The position numbers and the translations under genes were made by a program. Shown here in pieces: positions 43,863-52,553 of a stretch of DNA of 64,000 bases (the first letter of the stretch is position 1; each line of letters opens with the position of its first letter). The notes beneath the pieces were generated by a model. It did no database searches and was not told where the DNA came from. It saw nothing but the letters and a program-made list of their open reading frames with translations. The stretch covers positions 14,092 through 78,091 of the forward strand of contig CAXXSG010000009.1 in the NCBI GenBank assembly GCA_963665915.2. The letters are read 5' to 3'. This DNA comes from JAFGRU01 sp963665915. Its GTDB lineage: Bacteria > Desulfobacterota > Desulfuromonadia > Desulfuromonadales > JAAYDE01.

Positions 43863-46031
43863 CTCAGCTTTTTCCAGAAGATAGTGAAGGCGCAGAGAGC
43901 ACAGGTCGTCGTAGCTGATGTCTTGATTCAAAGCCTCGGAAACGGGGTTCAGGCGTGCTGTTCCATGCTGGTCAAAGGCCTTGAATACGTCGTCTTTTTG
44001 TTCGTCGGAGAGGCATTCCAGGTCCGGAAGGTTGCCGTCAGCGTCAAGGGGATATCCCTGGACAAGGGCCTTGTAGAGGTGATTGACGATTGTCGCAAGC
44101 TTGACCTCATACTCTTCAGCCAGCAGGGCTGCGGATTTCCCCAGGTTAAACTGGTCGGCAACCACCAGGTGTCTGGGTCTTTTACGTTCGGCGGGCTCAG
44201 ATTTTTCCCCTTTCCCAGGTAGTTTCGGCGACTCTTCCAGGTCGTTGATTGCACAATACCCCTGAATATGGTTCAAAAAAACTCTTCCATACTTTTCAAG
44301 TTTCACTTGCCCGACGCCATGCAACTGGAGAAGGGCTTCCTTCGTTTGCGGAAAAAAAGTCGCCATTCCCATCAGGGTCTTGTCCGGAAAAACCGCGTAA
44401 GGGGGAATATCCATTTCATCAGCCAGGCTTTTCCGCAAAATTCTCAATTCCCCGAACAGGCTTTGGTCGTAATTTGCGCGAACGTTTTCACTTGGGACGA
44501 TGGCATTTCGTTCTTCCCGCAACCGTCCCTGCACCGACATGTTCCCGCGCATCACTTCCCAGGCATCCTCGGTGAGTTGCAGACCGCCGTATTCCATATC
44601 CTGGTTCAGAAACCCTTTTTGCAGGCATTGCCGGGAAAGCGAAAACCACTCTTTTTTTGTAATTTCCTTGCCTATACCGTAGGTGGACAGCTTGTCGTGC
44701 CTGAACTGCAAAACTTTTTGGTTTTGAGAACCCCTGAGGACATCGATGACATGTCCCGCCCCGAATCTTTCATCGGTCCTACGCACGCAGGATAAAAATT
44801 TCTGCACCGGGATGGTGATATCGTCAGGGGATTGCTTTTCGGTTGTGCAGTTGTCACACGTTCCACAAGCCGCTGCGGCAGCCTGCTCCCCGAAATATTT
44901 CAGTAATGGAATGCGACGGCATTCATCGCTTTCAGCGAATCCGACCAAGGCGTTGAGGTGAATGTTGGCGACCCGTTGTTCCTGTTCGCTTTTCCGGCCG
45001 ATAAAATATTTGAGTTTCTGGATGTCCCCGTAGCCGAAAAGCAGGAGGCAATGCGCCGGAAGGCCGTCCCTTCCCGAGCGCCCGATCTGCTGATAATAGC
45101 CCTCGATATTCATCGGCAGGTCATGGTGAAGGATAAAGCGAATGTTCGGTTTGTTGATCCCCATGCCGAAAGCCACGGTAGCCACCATGATCTGAACGTC
45201 ATCGCGGATAAACAGCTCCTGGTTACGGCGGCGTTCACGGTCCGGAAGTCCGGCATGATAGGGTTTTACGGAGTAACCTGAAGTTTCCAGGGTCGCGGCA
45301 AGTTCATCGACCTGCTTGCGGGAGAGGCAGTAGACGATCCCCGATTGATCCGGAAATTTTTTAAGGAATTGAATCGTCTGCTGAGCGGGGTTGCTTTTGG
45401 GAACAATCTGCAGAAAGAGATTTTTTCGGTCGAAGCTGTCGATAAAGGTGTTGGAGGCTTCGAAGTTCAGACAGCTTTTGATGTCTTCCTGAACTCTTGG
45501 CGTGGCAGTAGCGGTCAGTGCCGCGCAGACGGCTTTGGGGAATTGCTTTCTGACTTCGGCGAGTTGGCGGTATTCGGGACGGAAATCGTGCCCCCACTCG
45601 GAAATGCAATGAGCCTCGTCAATGGTCAGGCAGTCGACCCGGAGGGAAGTCAGCATATCCAGAGTCCTCGCCATCAGCAGGGTTTCGGGAGCGAGATAGA
45701 GGAGCTTGGCCTCGTTGTCCCTGATCCGAACGATATTCCGCTGGTATTCCACCGGCGACAGGGTGCTGTTCAGAACGGCCGCGCCGACGCCGAACTCCCC
45801 CAGCTGTTCGACCTGATCTTTCATGAGCGAGATGAGAGGGGAGACGACAACCGTAAGCCCCTCGAAAAGGAGGGCCGGAATCTGGTAGCAGAGTGATTTG
45901 CCACCTCCGGTCGGCATGATTACCAGAGTGTCCCGCCGCTGCAGAAGATTGGCGATTATTTCTTTCTGGAGGGGCCTGAACTCCCCATATCCGAAAACCT
46001 TTTCAAGAATGTCCTCTGCCTGTCTGATCAT
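43848..46031 (-). CDS. recQ: ATP-dependent DNA helicase RecQ with C-terminal helix-turn-helix domain
   Basis: RecQ unwinds DNA in recombination and repair. From the ATG at 46031 (MIRQAEDILEKVFGYGEFRP) the protein is 727 residues. It has Walker A MPTGGGKSLCYQIPALL, the DEAH box TIDEAHCISEWGHDFRPEYR, ATGMGINKPN-type AFGMGINKPNIRF, QIGRSGRDGLPA, and a zinc site C...CGTCDNC. RQC and HRDC domains follow (PPYAVFPDKTLMGMATFFP). About 110 extra residues at the end resemble the helix-turn-helix tail seen on some RecQ proteins. A 35-codon upstream extension is ignored because the family begins at MIRQ. Confidence 0.95.
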   Translation of the reverse strand: MIRQAEDILEKVFGYGEFRPLQKEIIANLLQRRDTLVIMPTGGGKSLCYQIPALLFEGLTVVVSPLISLMKDQVEQLGEFGVGAAVLNSTLSPVEYQRNIVRIRDNEAKLLYLAPETLLMARTLDMLTSLRVDCLTIDEAHCISEWGHDFRPEYRQLAEVRKQFPKAVCAALTATATPRVQEDIKSCLNFEASNTFIDSFDRKNLFLQIVPKSNPAQQTIQFLKKFPDQSGIVYCLSRKQVDELAATLETSGYSVKPYHAGLPDRERRRNQELFIRDDVQIMVATVAFGMGINKPNIRFILHHDLPMNIEGYYQQIGRSGRDGLPAHCLLLFGYGDIQKLKYFIGRKSEQEQRVANIHLNALVGFAESDECRRIPLLKYFGEQAAAAACGTCDNCTTEKQSPDDITIPVQKFLSCVRRTDERFGAGHVIDVLRGSQNQKVLQFRHDKLSTYGIGKEITKKEWFSLSRQCLQKGFLNQDMEYGGLQLTEDAWEVMRGNMSVQGRLREERNAIVPSENVRANYDQSLFGELRILRKSLADEMDIPPYAVFPDKTLMGMATFFPQTKEALLQLHGVGQVKLEKYGRVFLNHIQGYCAINDLEESPKLPGKGEKSEPAERKRPRHLVVADQFNLGKSAALLAEEYEVKLATIVNHLYKALVQGYPLDADGNLPDLECLSDEQKDDVFKAFDQHGTARLNPVSEALNQDISYDDLCSLRLHYLLEKAEPDYL

Positions 46032-46189
46032 TTTCAGTTCTTTTTCTGTATTGCGTCTCTTGGGGGGAGAGATGACTAATGGGGTCAGGTCTCTTAAAAA
46101 ACAAGCAGACGGCTCCGACTGTTTGTTTATTTTCAACTAGGAAGATAGTTTTTTGGTAACTATTCGCCTCGTTGGCTGAACAGTTAGTC

Positions 46190-47317
46190 TTATTGTTTCT
46201 TGCCCGGAACAATCTCGAACAGGGTAATCTCAGGCGGCGATCCGACGCGAATCGGCGGACCCCAGGTGCCGGTACCGCGGTTGGTATATAGATGGCTCCC
46301 TCCGGGCAGAGGGTAAAGCCCGTTCTGCATCGGGTATTGCAGGCCGACTAAAAAATTGAAGGGGACTATCTGGCCACGATGAGCATGCCCTGAAAGCTGG
46401 AGATCGAAATGCCCCGCCGCCTGCTCGTTGACTCGCGGACGGTGTTTGAGAAGCAGGATGAACCTATCCGCCCCGATGGGTTGCAGTATCGAAACTTCAT
46501 CGACGGCCCGCCTGCCTGCCGGATCGTCGACCCCCGCCACCGCCAATTGCTGATTGATCATCTGCACCCGGTTGCGCAACACCGTAAAACCGCTCCTGTC
46601 AAGAAAATCGAGGGCCTGCTCCAATCCCGCATAATATTCGTGATTGCCGGTTACAGCGAATTTCCCCAATGGCGGATCGAGGTCACGCCAGAGGGTAATC
46701 AGTTCCTCGATATGATTGATCTGGGCATCGACAATATCCCCGGTGGCCACCACAATATCCGGTTGGAGTTCCCGAATGCGGGCAATGATCGGTGCCAGTG
46801 CCTCTTCGCGGTGGATCAGTCCGAGGTGGAGATCGGAAACCTGGACGACTTTCAACATCCCGAAATCCGCAGGAAGCTTTGCCGATGTGATGCGCACCTT
46901 CTCCACGCGCAGGTCGGAAGCCTCCTGAAAACCGTAAAAAACCGTTCCCAAAACCCCAAACAGGATAATCGCCGCGCTGACGGCCCCATGCAGGGACAGC
47001 GAAGGAAAAGAGGGAATCAACTTACTCAGGACCAGGATCAGAAGCTCCCAGCAGCCGAGAAGGGCAAAAACAGCAAAAGCCAGAAACAGCAGCCCCATCC
47101 AGGCGTAAGCGACCCAGGCCAGCCCCCGCGCCGCAGCCTGCCAACCACCCCGGTCGAGAAACCTTACCAGAATGGGGCTTACGATCATGAACCCCATCCA
47201 TATCCAGGTCAGGGTCGGCAATGCCGGATGGCCCTTCAAAAGGGGATGGAAACCCCAGAACACCAGGGTATGCATGGCGGTATAGACACCAAGAAAGATT
47301 ATTACAAAAATAAGCAT
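46190..47317 (-). CDS. Membrane-anchored metallophosphoesterase
   Basis: The 375-residue protein has four N-terminal membrane segments (to about residue 120) and then a calcineurin-like phosphoesterase domain. Metal ligands are visible in VSDLHLGLIH, VATGDIVD, VTGNHEYYAG and LSGHAHRGQ. Relatives such as YkuE and YaeI act on lipid-linked or envelope phosphates; the substrate here is not evident. It stands alone downstream of recQ's start region. Confidence 0.92.
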   Translation of the reverse strand: MLIFVIIFLGVYTAMHTLVFWGFHPLLKGHPALPTLTWIWMGFMIVSPILVRFLDRGGWQAAARGLAWVAYAWMGLLFLAFAVFALLGCWELLILVLSKLIPSFPSLSLHGAVSAAIILFGVLGTVFYGFQEASDLRVEKVRITSAKLPADFGMLKVVQVSDLHLGLIHREEALAPIIARIRELQPDIVVATGDIVDAQINHIEELITLWRDLDPPLGKFAVTGNHEYYAGLEQALDFLDRSGFTVLRNRVQMINQQLAVAGVDDPAGRRAVDEVSILQPIGADRFILLLKHRPRVNEQAAGHFDLQLSGHAHRGQIVPFNFLVGLQYPMQNGLYPLPGGSHLYTNRGTGTWGPPIRVGSPPEITLFEIVPGKKQ

Positions 47318-47412
47318 AGAAAAATAATAGAATGGTAGATATTAATCGTAAATGAGAAAGTGAATTCGGTCTTTTTTCTTTTCAATATTTCTTCTTTTTT
47401 TTACCGATCCGC

Positions 47413-47682
47413 CTATCTATTCTCCACCCTCTCGTGCAACACCCATATTTCTGCCTCATCCCAGTTCGCCGGCTGCTGCAAAAGCCCATTAATCGTTTCT
47501 CTCTGACGTCTTGTTTCAATCGGATATGAACAAGCGATTCCGGAGGTTTTATCGTAAAATGGAATTCGCAAAACATCCGTCATTTCTTCCGGCATTTCGG
47601 ACCACGGCAGAGCGACCACAACCTTGGGAGTCCTTTGATCTTTGATACAGCCTTCCAACTGGTACACTAACTTACCTTGCAT
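47413..47682 (-). CDS. Small hypothetical protein
   Basis: I take the ATG at 47682 (MQGKLVYQLEGCIKDQRTPK), which has GCAGG six bases upstream; the frame is open 11 codons further. The 89-residue soluble product contains VVVALPWSEMPEEMTDVLRI and ends with a charged tail. I recognise no family. No partner gene is close. Confidence 0.5.
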   Translation of the reverse strand: MQGKLVYQLEGCIKDQRTPKVVVALPWSEMPEEMTDVLRIPFYDKTSGIACSYPIETRRQRETINGLLQQPANWDEAEIWVLHERVENR

Positions 47683-47845
47683 CGTTAACCTGCAAACTGA
47701 GCACCCGGCGGACAAAGCAAACCGGGCTGGGCCTAATCACTTTCAATTGAGTAGAAACTGGCACATTAGCATTCAGTCCGCTTCAGTGCCTTTATTAGGA
47801 CAGTGATGCAATGGCGAACTTGAATAACCTTGCGGGAAAAATAAG

Positions 47846-48295
47846 TCAGGTATCCCCTTTGCTGTCGAGAATGATGGTCACCGGCCCATCGTTTGTCAGC
47901 TCCACGCTCATGGAAGCGCCAAACACTCCGGTCTCCACCTCCATCTCCTGTTCGCGGAGTACGGCAACATAGCGCTTGTAATAATCATCCCCTTTTTCAG
48001 AAGGTGCGGCGTTTGAAAATCCGGGGCGCCGGCCCTTGCGGCAGTCAGCCAGAAGGGTAAACTGGGACACGGCCAGGATGCGGCCAGCGATATCGCGGAC
48101 GGAAAGGTTCATCTTGCCCTTTTCATCCTCGAAAATCCGCAAGTTGAGGGTTTTTTCGACAATGTAGTTCAGGTCCTTCTCCGTGTCTTCCTTCTCCACG
48201 CCCAGAAACGCCAGAAGACCGGCCCCGATCTCTCCTACTATTTCATTGTCAACCGTTACTTTGGCTGCGGATACCCGCTGCAATACCGCCCGCAT
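47846..48295 (-). CDS. dtd: D-aminoacyl-tRNA deacylase
   Basis: Dtd hydrolyses D-aminoacyl-tRNAs and glycyl-tRNA(Ala), protecting translation. The 149-residue protein is normal length: MRAVLQRVSAAKVTVDN, the active-site SQFTLLADCRKGRRPGF, and the Gly-cisPro motif TNDGPVTIILDSKG. The ATG follows the nfo stop with no gap, so the two are translationally coupled. Confidence 0.96.
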   Translation of the reverse strand: MRAVLQRVSAAKVTVDNEIVGEIGAGLLAFLGVEKEDTEKDLNYIVEKTLNLRIFEDEKGKMNLSVRDIAGRILAVSQFTLLADCRKGRRPGFSNAAPSEKGDDYYKRYVAVLREQEMEVETGVFGASMSVELTNDGPVTIILDSKGDT

Positions 48296-49153
48296 CTACA
48301 CCTCCGCCAGCTTTCTTAACAGGGCCAGATTCTTCCGGTCGAATTCGTAGTCCTCCCCTTTGGGTGTTTCGAGAATCTTGGGAACCTTGTAAAAGCGTTT
48401 GTCCTGCATCAGAGCCCGAAAACCCTCGAAACCGATTGCCCCTTTACCGATGTGTTCGTGGCGGTCGATACCCGAGCCCAGGGGGTTTTTGCAGTCGTTG
48501 ACATGAAAAAGCGCGATGGCTTTGATACCGATCACCTTATCGAACTCATCCATAACCGCTTCGTAGCCTCTCTGGTTGGAAATATCGTAACCGGCGGCAA
48601 AAGCATGACAGGTGTCGAAACAAATCCCGAAGGTGCGTGGTGGGAAAGCAGCCATAATGGCCGCCAGCTCCTCGAAACAGCTGCCCAGATAGGTGCCCTG
48701 CCCAGCCGTGTTTTCCAGGAGAACTTTGACCATCTTCGGTGACTTGGAGAAAATATCCTCGAACGCGGCAATAACCCGCTCGATTCCCGCAACTTTGCCA
48801 CTGCCGACATGAGCCCCCGGATGCATTACCATCTGAGGGATTCCGAGAAAGGCGCAGCGCTCCATTTCATCGAGAAAAGCGGCCTTGGATTTTTCCCAGG
48901 CATCGTCATCCGGCGTTGCCAGGTTGATGAGATAGCTGGTGTGGGCAATGACCGGACCAATGGGGCTCACGGTCCAGGCGTTACCAAAAGCTTCGGCCGC
49001 CAGCCCCCCCAACGGTTTGGCCTTCCACTGGCTTGCATTCTTGGTAAAAATCTGCATGGCCGTGCAGCCGACTTCTTCAGCCCTTTCAAAAGCCTTTTCC
49101 AGCCCACCGGCAATGGAGACATGAGCTCCCAAAAGAAGTTTTTTATTTTTCAA
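48296..49153 (-). CDS. nfo: Endonuclease IV (AP endonuclease)
   Basis: Nfo cleaves 5' of abasic sites in base excision repair. The 285-residue TIM-barrel protein has the metal-binding motifs: LLGAHVSIAGGLEKAFERA, VMHPGAHVGSG, LLENTAGQGTYLGS, GICFDTCHAFAAGYD and FHVNDCKNPLGSGIDRHEHIG (the last split as FHVNDCKNPLG and DRHEHIGKG). All expected ligands are present. It lies upstream of dtd in a two-gene operon. Confidence 0.96.
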   Translation of the reverse strand: MKNKKLLLGAHVSIAGGLEKAFERAEEVGCTAMQIFTKNASQWKAKPLGGLAAEAFGNAWTVSPIGPVIAHTSYLINLATPDDDAWEKSKAAFLDEMERCAFLGIPQMVMHPGAHVGSGKVAGIERVIAAFEDIFSKSPKMVKVLLENTAGQGTYLGSCFEELAAIMAAFPPRTFGICFDTCHAFAAGYDISNQRGYEAVMDEFDKVIGIKAIALFHVNDCKNPLGSGIDRHEHIGKGAIGFEGFRALMQDKRFYKVPKILETPKGEDYEFDRKNLALLRKLAEV

Positions 49154-49224
49154 ACCAAGCTCCGGATTTTAACCACAAAAGAGTTACTAACCACTCTATA
49201 GCAGGTGACTTGAAGAAAACTACT

Positions 49225-49452
49225 AAAAGAGGCTGATGGTTTGCCCTCCCCTTCGACACAGCCAGAGCAAGAGGACATTTTGAGAAAAAGACGGGCAGAC
49301 TGTCTGAGCGACAGCGAGTTCCTGCCCGTCCTCAAAACGGCCGCGTAGACAGGGGACCCGAAGGGCAAGTAGCAGAGCGCCCTTTTTCTGCTTCCTCTTT
49401 TTGGACAGGCAAAAAGAGGAAGGTGCCGTCAGGGGGCGCCACCCCTGGATGC
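49225..49452 (+). repeat. Family 3 intergenic repeat, copy 1
   Basis: About 225 bp with blocks shared with the other three copies: CCCTCCCCTTCGACACAGCC, a GACATTTTGAGAAAAAG block, GACCCGAAGGGCAAG, CTTTTTCTGCTTCCTC, and the hairpin arm pair GGCAAAAAGAGGAAG with its complement, ending in GGGGGCGCCACCCC. Frames in it encode nothing but repeat shadow peptides. Confidence 0.8.
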
Positions 49453-49499
49453 TCAAACTGAAACAGAAGCCATGTGATAAATTGCCAGGAACAATATAT

Positions 49500-50129
49500 T
49501 CAGCAAAAGCCCAAACTTCCCGACACCTCGGCCGCGCGGGAGACGCGGATATCGACATAAGGGGGAACCTCCCCTTCGCCGACCCATATCGTCCTCATGC
49601 CGAGATTTTTGGCGGTCTCGAGATTTTCCAGGGAGTCCTCCACCATGGCACAGCGGTGGGGCTCAACATCAAGGTCCGCCAGAACGTTGATGTATGGCTG
49701 CGGATACGGCTTTGGCTGGTAAGAAGTGAAGCGGATGTCGAAAATTTTCTCAAAATGGGATTCCACCCCCAGGCATTGGAGAACGCGGGAAGCATGGCAT
49801 GAGGGGGCGTTGGTGAAAATGACTTTGCGCAGGGGACAGCCGGCAAGGGAGTCGCTCAGTTCCGAATCAACACCAAGCCTGCCGGACAAATCGACATCGT
49901 GCACGAAATCAAGGTAGTCCTCCGGATTCACCTGGTGATGGCGGATGAGGCCGCCCAGAGTCACGCCGTAATCAGCCCAATAGCGCCTCCGCAGGGCGTC
50001 GACTTCTTTATGGGGGATACCGACCACATCGGTCATATAAAGGTTGATCCGCTGGTCCAGCAGGGAAAAAAGATCCTTCTCAGGCGGATAAACCGTATTA
50101 TCGAGATCAAAAATAAGAACGTCAGGCAT
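49500..50129 (-). CDS. HAD-family hydrolase, pyrimidine 5'-nucleotidase type
   Basis: The 209-residue protein has the HAD nucleophile motif IFDLDNTVYPPEKDLF, motif II VIFTNAPSCHASRVL, the Lys in SYQPKPYPQPY, and motif IV MVEDSLENLETAKNLGM. The DLDNTxY motif and small cap match the SDT1/YjjG-like group of pyrimidine 5'-nucleotidases and similar phosphatases. The true substrate is not certain. The ATG at 50129 is chosen over a TTG one codon upstream. Family 3 repeats flank both sides. Confidence 0.9.
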   Translation of the reverse strand: MPDVLIFDLDNTVYPPEKDLFSLLDQRINLYMTDVVGIPHKEVDALRRRYWADYGVTLGGLIRHHQVNPEDYLDFVHDVDLSGRLGVDSELSDSLAGCPLRKVIFTNAPSCHASRVLQCLGVESHFEKIFDIRFTSYQPKPYPQPYINVLADLDVEPHRCAMVEDSLENLETAKNLGMRTIWVGEGEVPPYVDIRVSRAAEVSGSLGFC

Positions 50130-50156
50130 CAAATTTCACCAATTCAACAAAAATTA

Positions 50157-50387
50157 TTGGCTTTTTCTTCCCCTTGAGACGCAGCCGTAGCGAAGAGGAC
50201 GTTTTGAGAAAAAGGCGGGCAGGCTGTCTGAGCGGTTTTTGCGAGTTTCTGACCGCCCCTCAAAATGGCCTTGTAGCGCAGGGTACCCGAAGGGCAAGGC
50301 GCCGGGGTGTTCTTTTTCTGCTTACTCATTTTGGGCAAGCAAAAAGAGTAAGGCGTCGTACGGGGGCGCAACCCCTAGACCACCCTG
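50157..50387 (+). repeat. Family 3 intergenic repeat, copy 2
   Basis: About 230 bp. GAGGACGTTTTGAGAAAAAG, GTACCCGAAGGGCAAGG, CTTTTTCTGCTTACTC and AAGCAAAAAGAGTAAGGCGT, GGGGGCGCAACCCC are shared with copies 1 and 4. TTACTCATTTTGGGCAAGCA-type arm and AAAAGAGTAAG can fold into a hairpin. Confidence 0.82.
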
Positions 50388-50439
50388 TGAATGTGAACGC
50401 ATCTTTGTAACAAAAAAATCGTTAATTCCCAAGCTTCTG

Positions 50440-51279
50440 CTACTGGGGTCGATACTCTCCCTCAAACACCTGCACCGCCGGACCGGTCATGTGAACCTCA
50501 TCGCTTTCCGCCCATTCCAGCTCGAGACCGCCGCCCAGCAGGTGGTTGAAGATGCGCCGCTCCGTCAGCCCGTTGAGCACACCGGCCACGGTGACAGCGC
50601 AGGCACCGGTGCCGCAGGCCAGGGTCTCGCCGGAACCCCTTTCCCAGGTACGCTGCCGGACTTCTTCCCGGGAGATGATTTCAACAAACTCCACATTGGT
50701 CCGGTTGGGGAAAAGGGGGCTGTTTTCAATGGGGGGGCCGTATTTTTCCACGGGAAAGTTTTTCACCTCGGGAACAAAGATCACGCAGTGCGGATTACCC
50801 ATGGAGACGCAGGTGATCTGAAAAGTCCGATCCAGGACCTGCAAATCCTGACTGACAACCCGACCATCCGCTTCCCCCTGCATGGGTATTTCGCGACGCA
50901 GGAGACGGGGCTTGCCCATCATGACCCTGACCCTGTCGGCTTTGCCGGCATCATTGGTAAAAACCTGGAGGGTCAGAATGCCGGCGATGGTCTCCGCCCC
51001 TATTTCCTTCTTGTCGACAAGACCGTGGTCATAGGCATACTTGGCAACACAACGGATACCATTGCCGCACATCTCCGACTCACTGCCGTCGGCATTGAAC
51101 ATGCGCATGCGTACGTCCGCCACCTCCGAGGGCAAGATCAGGATCAGGCCATCGGCACCGATGCCGAAATGGGGGCGACTGACCTCAATCGCCAGTTTCT
51201 CCGGCTCGGACACGGTTTCTTCAAAACAGTTGACATAAACATAATCGTTGCCGGCGCCATGCATTTTTGCGAATTTCAT
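50440..51279 (-). CDS. dapF: Diaminopimelate epimerase
   Basis: DapF interconverts LL- and meso-diaminopimelate for lysine and peptidoglycan synthesis. The 279-residue protein has both catalytic cysteines: FNADGSESEMCGNGIRC and ETLACGTGACAVTVAG. It starts KFAKMHGAGNDYVYVNC. Length is normal. meso-DAP is the expected substrate of murE in the dcw operon. No other lys/dap gene is adjacent. Confidence 0.96.
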   Translation of the reverse strand: MKFAKMHGAGNDYVYVNCFEETVSEPEKLAIEVSRPHFGIGADGLILILPSEVADVRMRMFNADGSESEMCGNGIRCVAKYAYDHGLVDKKEIGAETIAGILTLQVFTNDAGKADRVRVMMGKPRLLRREIPMQGEADGRVVSQDLQVLDRTFQITCVSMGNPHCVIFVPEVKNFPVEKYGPPIENSPLFPNRTNVEFVEIISREEVRQRTWERGSGETLACGTGACAVTVAGVLNGLTERRIFNHLLGGGLELEWAESDEVHMTGPAVQVFEGEYRPQ

Positions 51280-51407
51280 TCAAGCACCTTCCTCATTTCA
51301 TGGAATCATTATTTTTAACATGTTTCCATTTTTGCCTCAATATATTGACCTTAAAAAGAGACTCTTTTAAACTGGAAAAATACATTTAATAAATGGGGAG
51401 GAAAAAC

Positions 51408-51608
51408 GTGGCCTTTAATCTTAATACCAAGATATGGCAGACCGGACAGCTTGAATGGTGGGGAATGATCGACAAGGAAGACCTTTATCTGGGGCGGCGG
51501 GAGTTCCCGGAACCGCCTGAGGAAGGGGACGAGTGGACTGTTGCGGAAACCGGAGACACCTTCCGCGTCATCGACATGGAAATCTGCCGGATCTCGAAAA
51601 ACGATTAG
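51408..51608 (+). CDS. Small hypothetical protein preceding an MBL hydrolase
   Basis: I favour the GTG at 51408, six bases after GGAGG, giving 66 residues; an ATG at 51393 would include that ribosome-binding site. The product has AFNLNTKIWQTGQLEWWGMI, then DEWTVAETGDTFRVIDMEIC. It is acidic with many Trp and Glu, and I recognise no family. Its stop is 20 bp before the MBL-fold gene, so the two are likely co-transcribed. Confidence 0.6.
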   Translation: MAFNLNTKIWQTGQLEWWGMIDKEDLYLGRREFPEPPEEGDEWTVAETGDTFRVIDMEICRISKND

Positions 51609-51628
51609 GGGCCAGGAGGCCCCGAACA

Positions 51629-52246
51629 ATGTCTCTTGCAATCATTCAGATTAAATCCGACCTTTCGGACAATTTTTCCTACCTGGTCTACTGTCCGGCG
51701 ACCCGCCAGGGTATGGTGGTCGACCCTTCCACTGCGGCGCCGAAAATTCTGGAAAAAATCAATGAATTGAGGCTCGACATCCTCTACGTGGTCAACACCC
51801 ACGGTCATCGCGACCACACCCAGGGCAACCGGGCTATTCTTGACGAAACCGGCGCGAAAATCGCGGCAAACCCACTGGACATACCCGACGCCGACCTGCC
51901 CCTGGAGGACGGAAGCACGATTCCCATAGGAAACGGCCAAGTGCAGATACTACATACCCCAGGCCACACCCCCGGCTCGATCTGTCTTTACATCCCGCCC
52001 GAAGGGATCATCACCGCCGACACCCTGTTCGTCACCAAGGTGGGACGAGCCGATTTCGCGGGGAGCAGTCCCGAAGACCTTTACGCCAGCCTGCGGCGGC
52101 TGGCCGCGCTACCGGCGGTAACCCGGGTCTACCCGGGACATGACTACGGCCCGAAACCCGCTTCCACCATTCAATTCGAAATAGATAACAACCCCTACCT
52201 GAAATGCCGCAATCTGGAGGAATTCATCCGCCTGCGCATGGGGTAA
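51629..52246 (+). CDS. MBL-fold metallo-hydrolase (glyoxalase II-like)
   Basis: The 205-residue protein has the metallo-beta-lactamase motif THGHRDHTQGN (HxHxDH), HTPGHTPGSICLY, the aspartate in TADTLFVTKVGRADF, and the final histidine in VYPGHDYGPKP. This layout is that of glyoxalase II-like or persulfide-dioxygenase-like hydrolases. The substrate cannot be assigned. AGGAGG precedes the ATG at 51629; the ORF extends further upstream without a better start. Confidence 0.93.
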   Translation: MSLAIIQIKSDLSDNFSYLVYCPATRQGMVVDPSTAAPKILEKINELRLDILYVVNTHGHRDHTQGNRAILDETGAKIAANPLDIPDADLPLEDGSTIPIGNGQVQILHTPGHTPGSICLYIPPEGIITADTLFVTKVGRADFAGSSPEDLYASLRRLAALPAVTRVYPGHDYGPKPASTIQFEIDNNPYLKCRNLEEFIRLRMG

Positions 52247-52338
52247 GAATGAATTCCGCTGGAGGCTCCTTGAATGGGTGCCAAAAATTAGAGATCTACT
52301 TGGCCGCCACGTCAATCAAACAAATTCAAATAGTCTAA

Positions 52339-52543
52339 ACCCGGGGGTTGCGCCCCCGACGACGCCTTCTTTCTTTTTACATCAAAAAGAAAGAAGCAAA
52401 GAAAAGGACGCCCCGCAACTTGCCCTTCGGGTTCCCTACGCTACATGCGTGCTTTGAGGACGGTCAGGATTCGCATAAACCGCTCAGGCTGCCCGTCTAA
52501 TTCTCAAAACACTCACTCCGCTCCGGCTGCGTCGCAAGGGGTT
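52339..52543 (-). repeat. Family 3 intergenic repeat, copy 3 (inverted)
   Basis: In minus orientation relative to the other copies: GGGGGTTGCGCCCCC, CTTTCTTTTTACATCAAAAAG (a hairpin), CTTGCCCTTCGGGT, and CAAAACACTCACTCCG. It lies between convergent genes and may serve as their transcription terminator. Confidence 0.78.
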
Positions 52544-52553
52544 AAGAGAGAAT

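Noticed and set aside
47755..47775. Sigma-54 promoter-like TGGCACATTAGCAT
   Set aside because: The GG to GC spacing is 7 instead of 10 bp and no gene starts properly downstream on the plus strand.
49223..49558. Small ORFs in the 49-55 kb repeats with CPSG-type peptides
   Set aside because: They recur only because the DNA repeat recurs; there are no proper ribosome-binding sites and the frames overlap hairpins.
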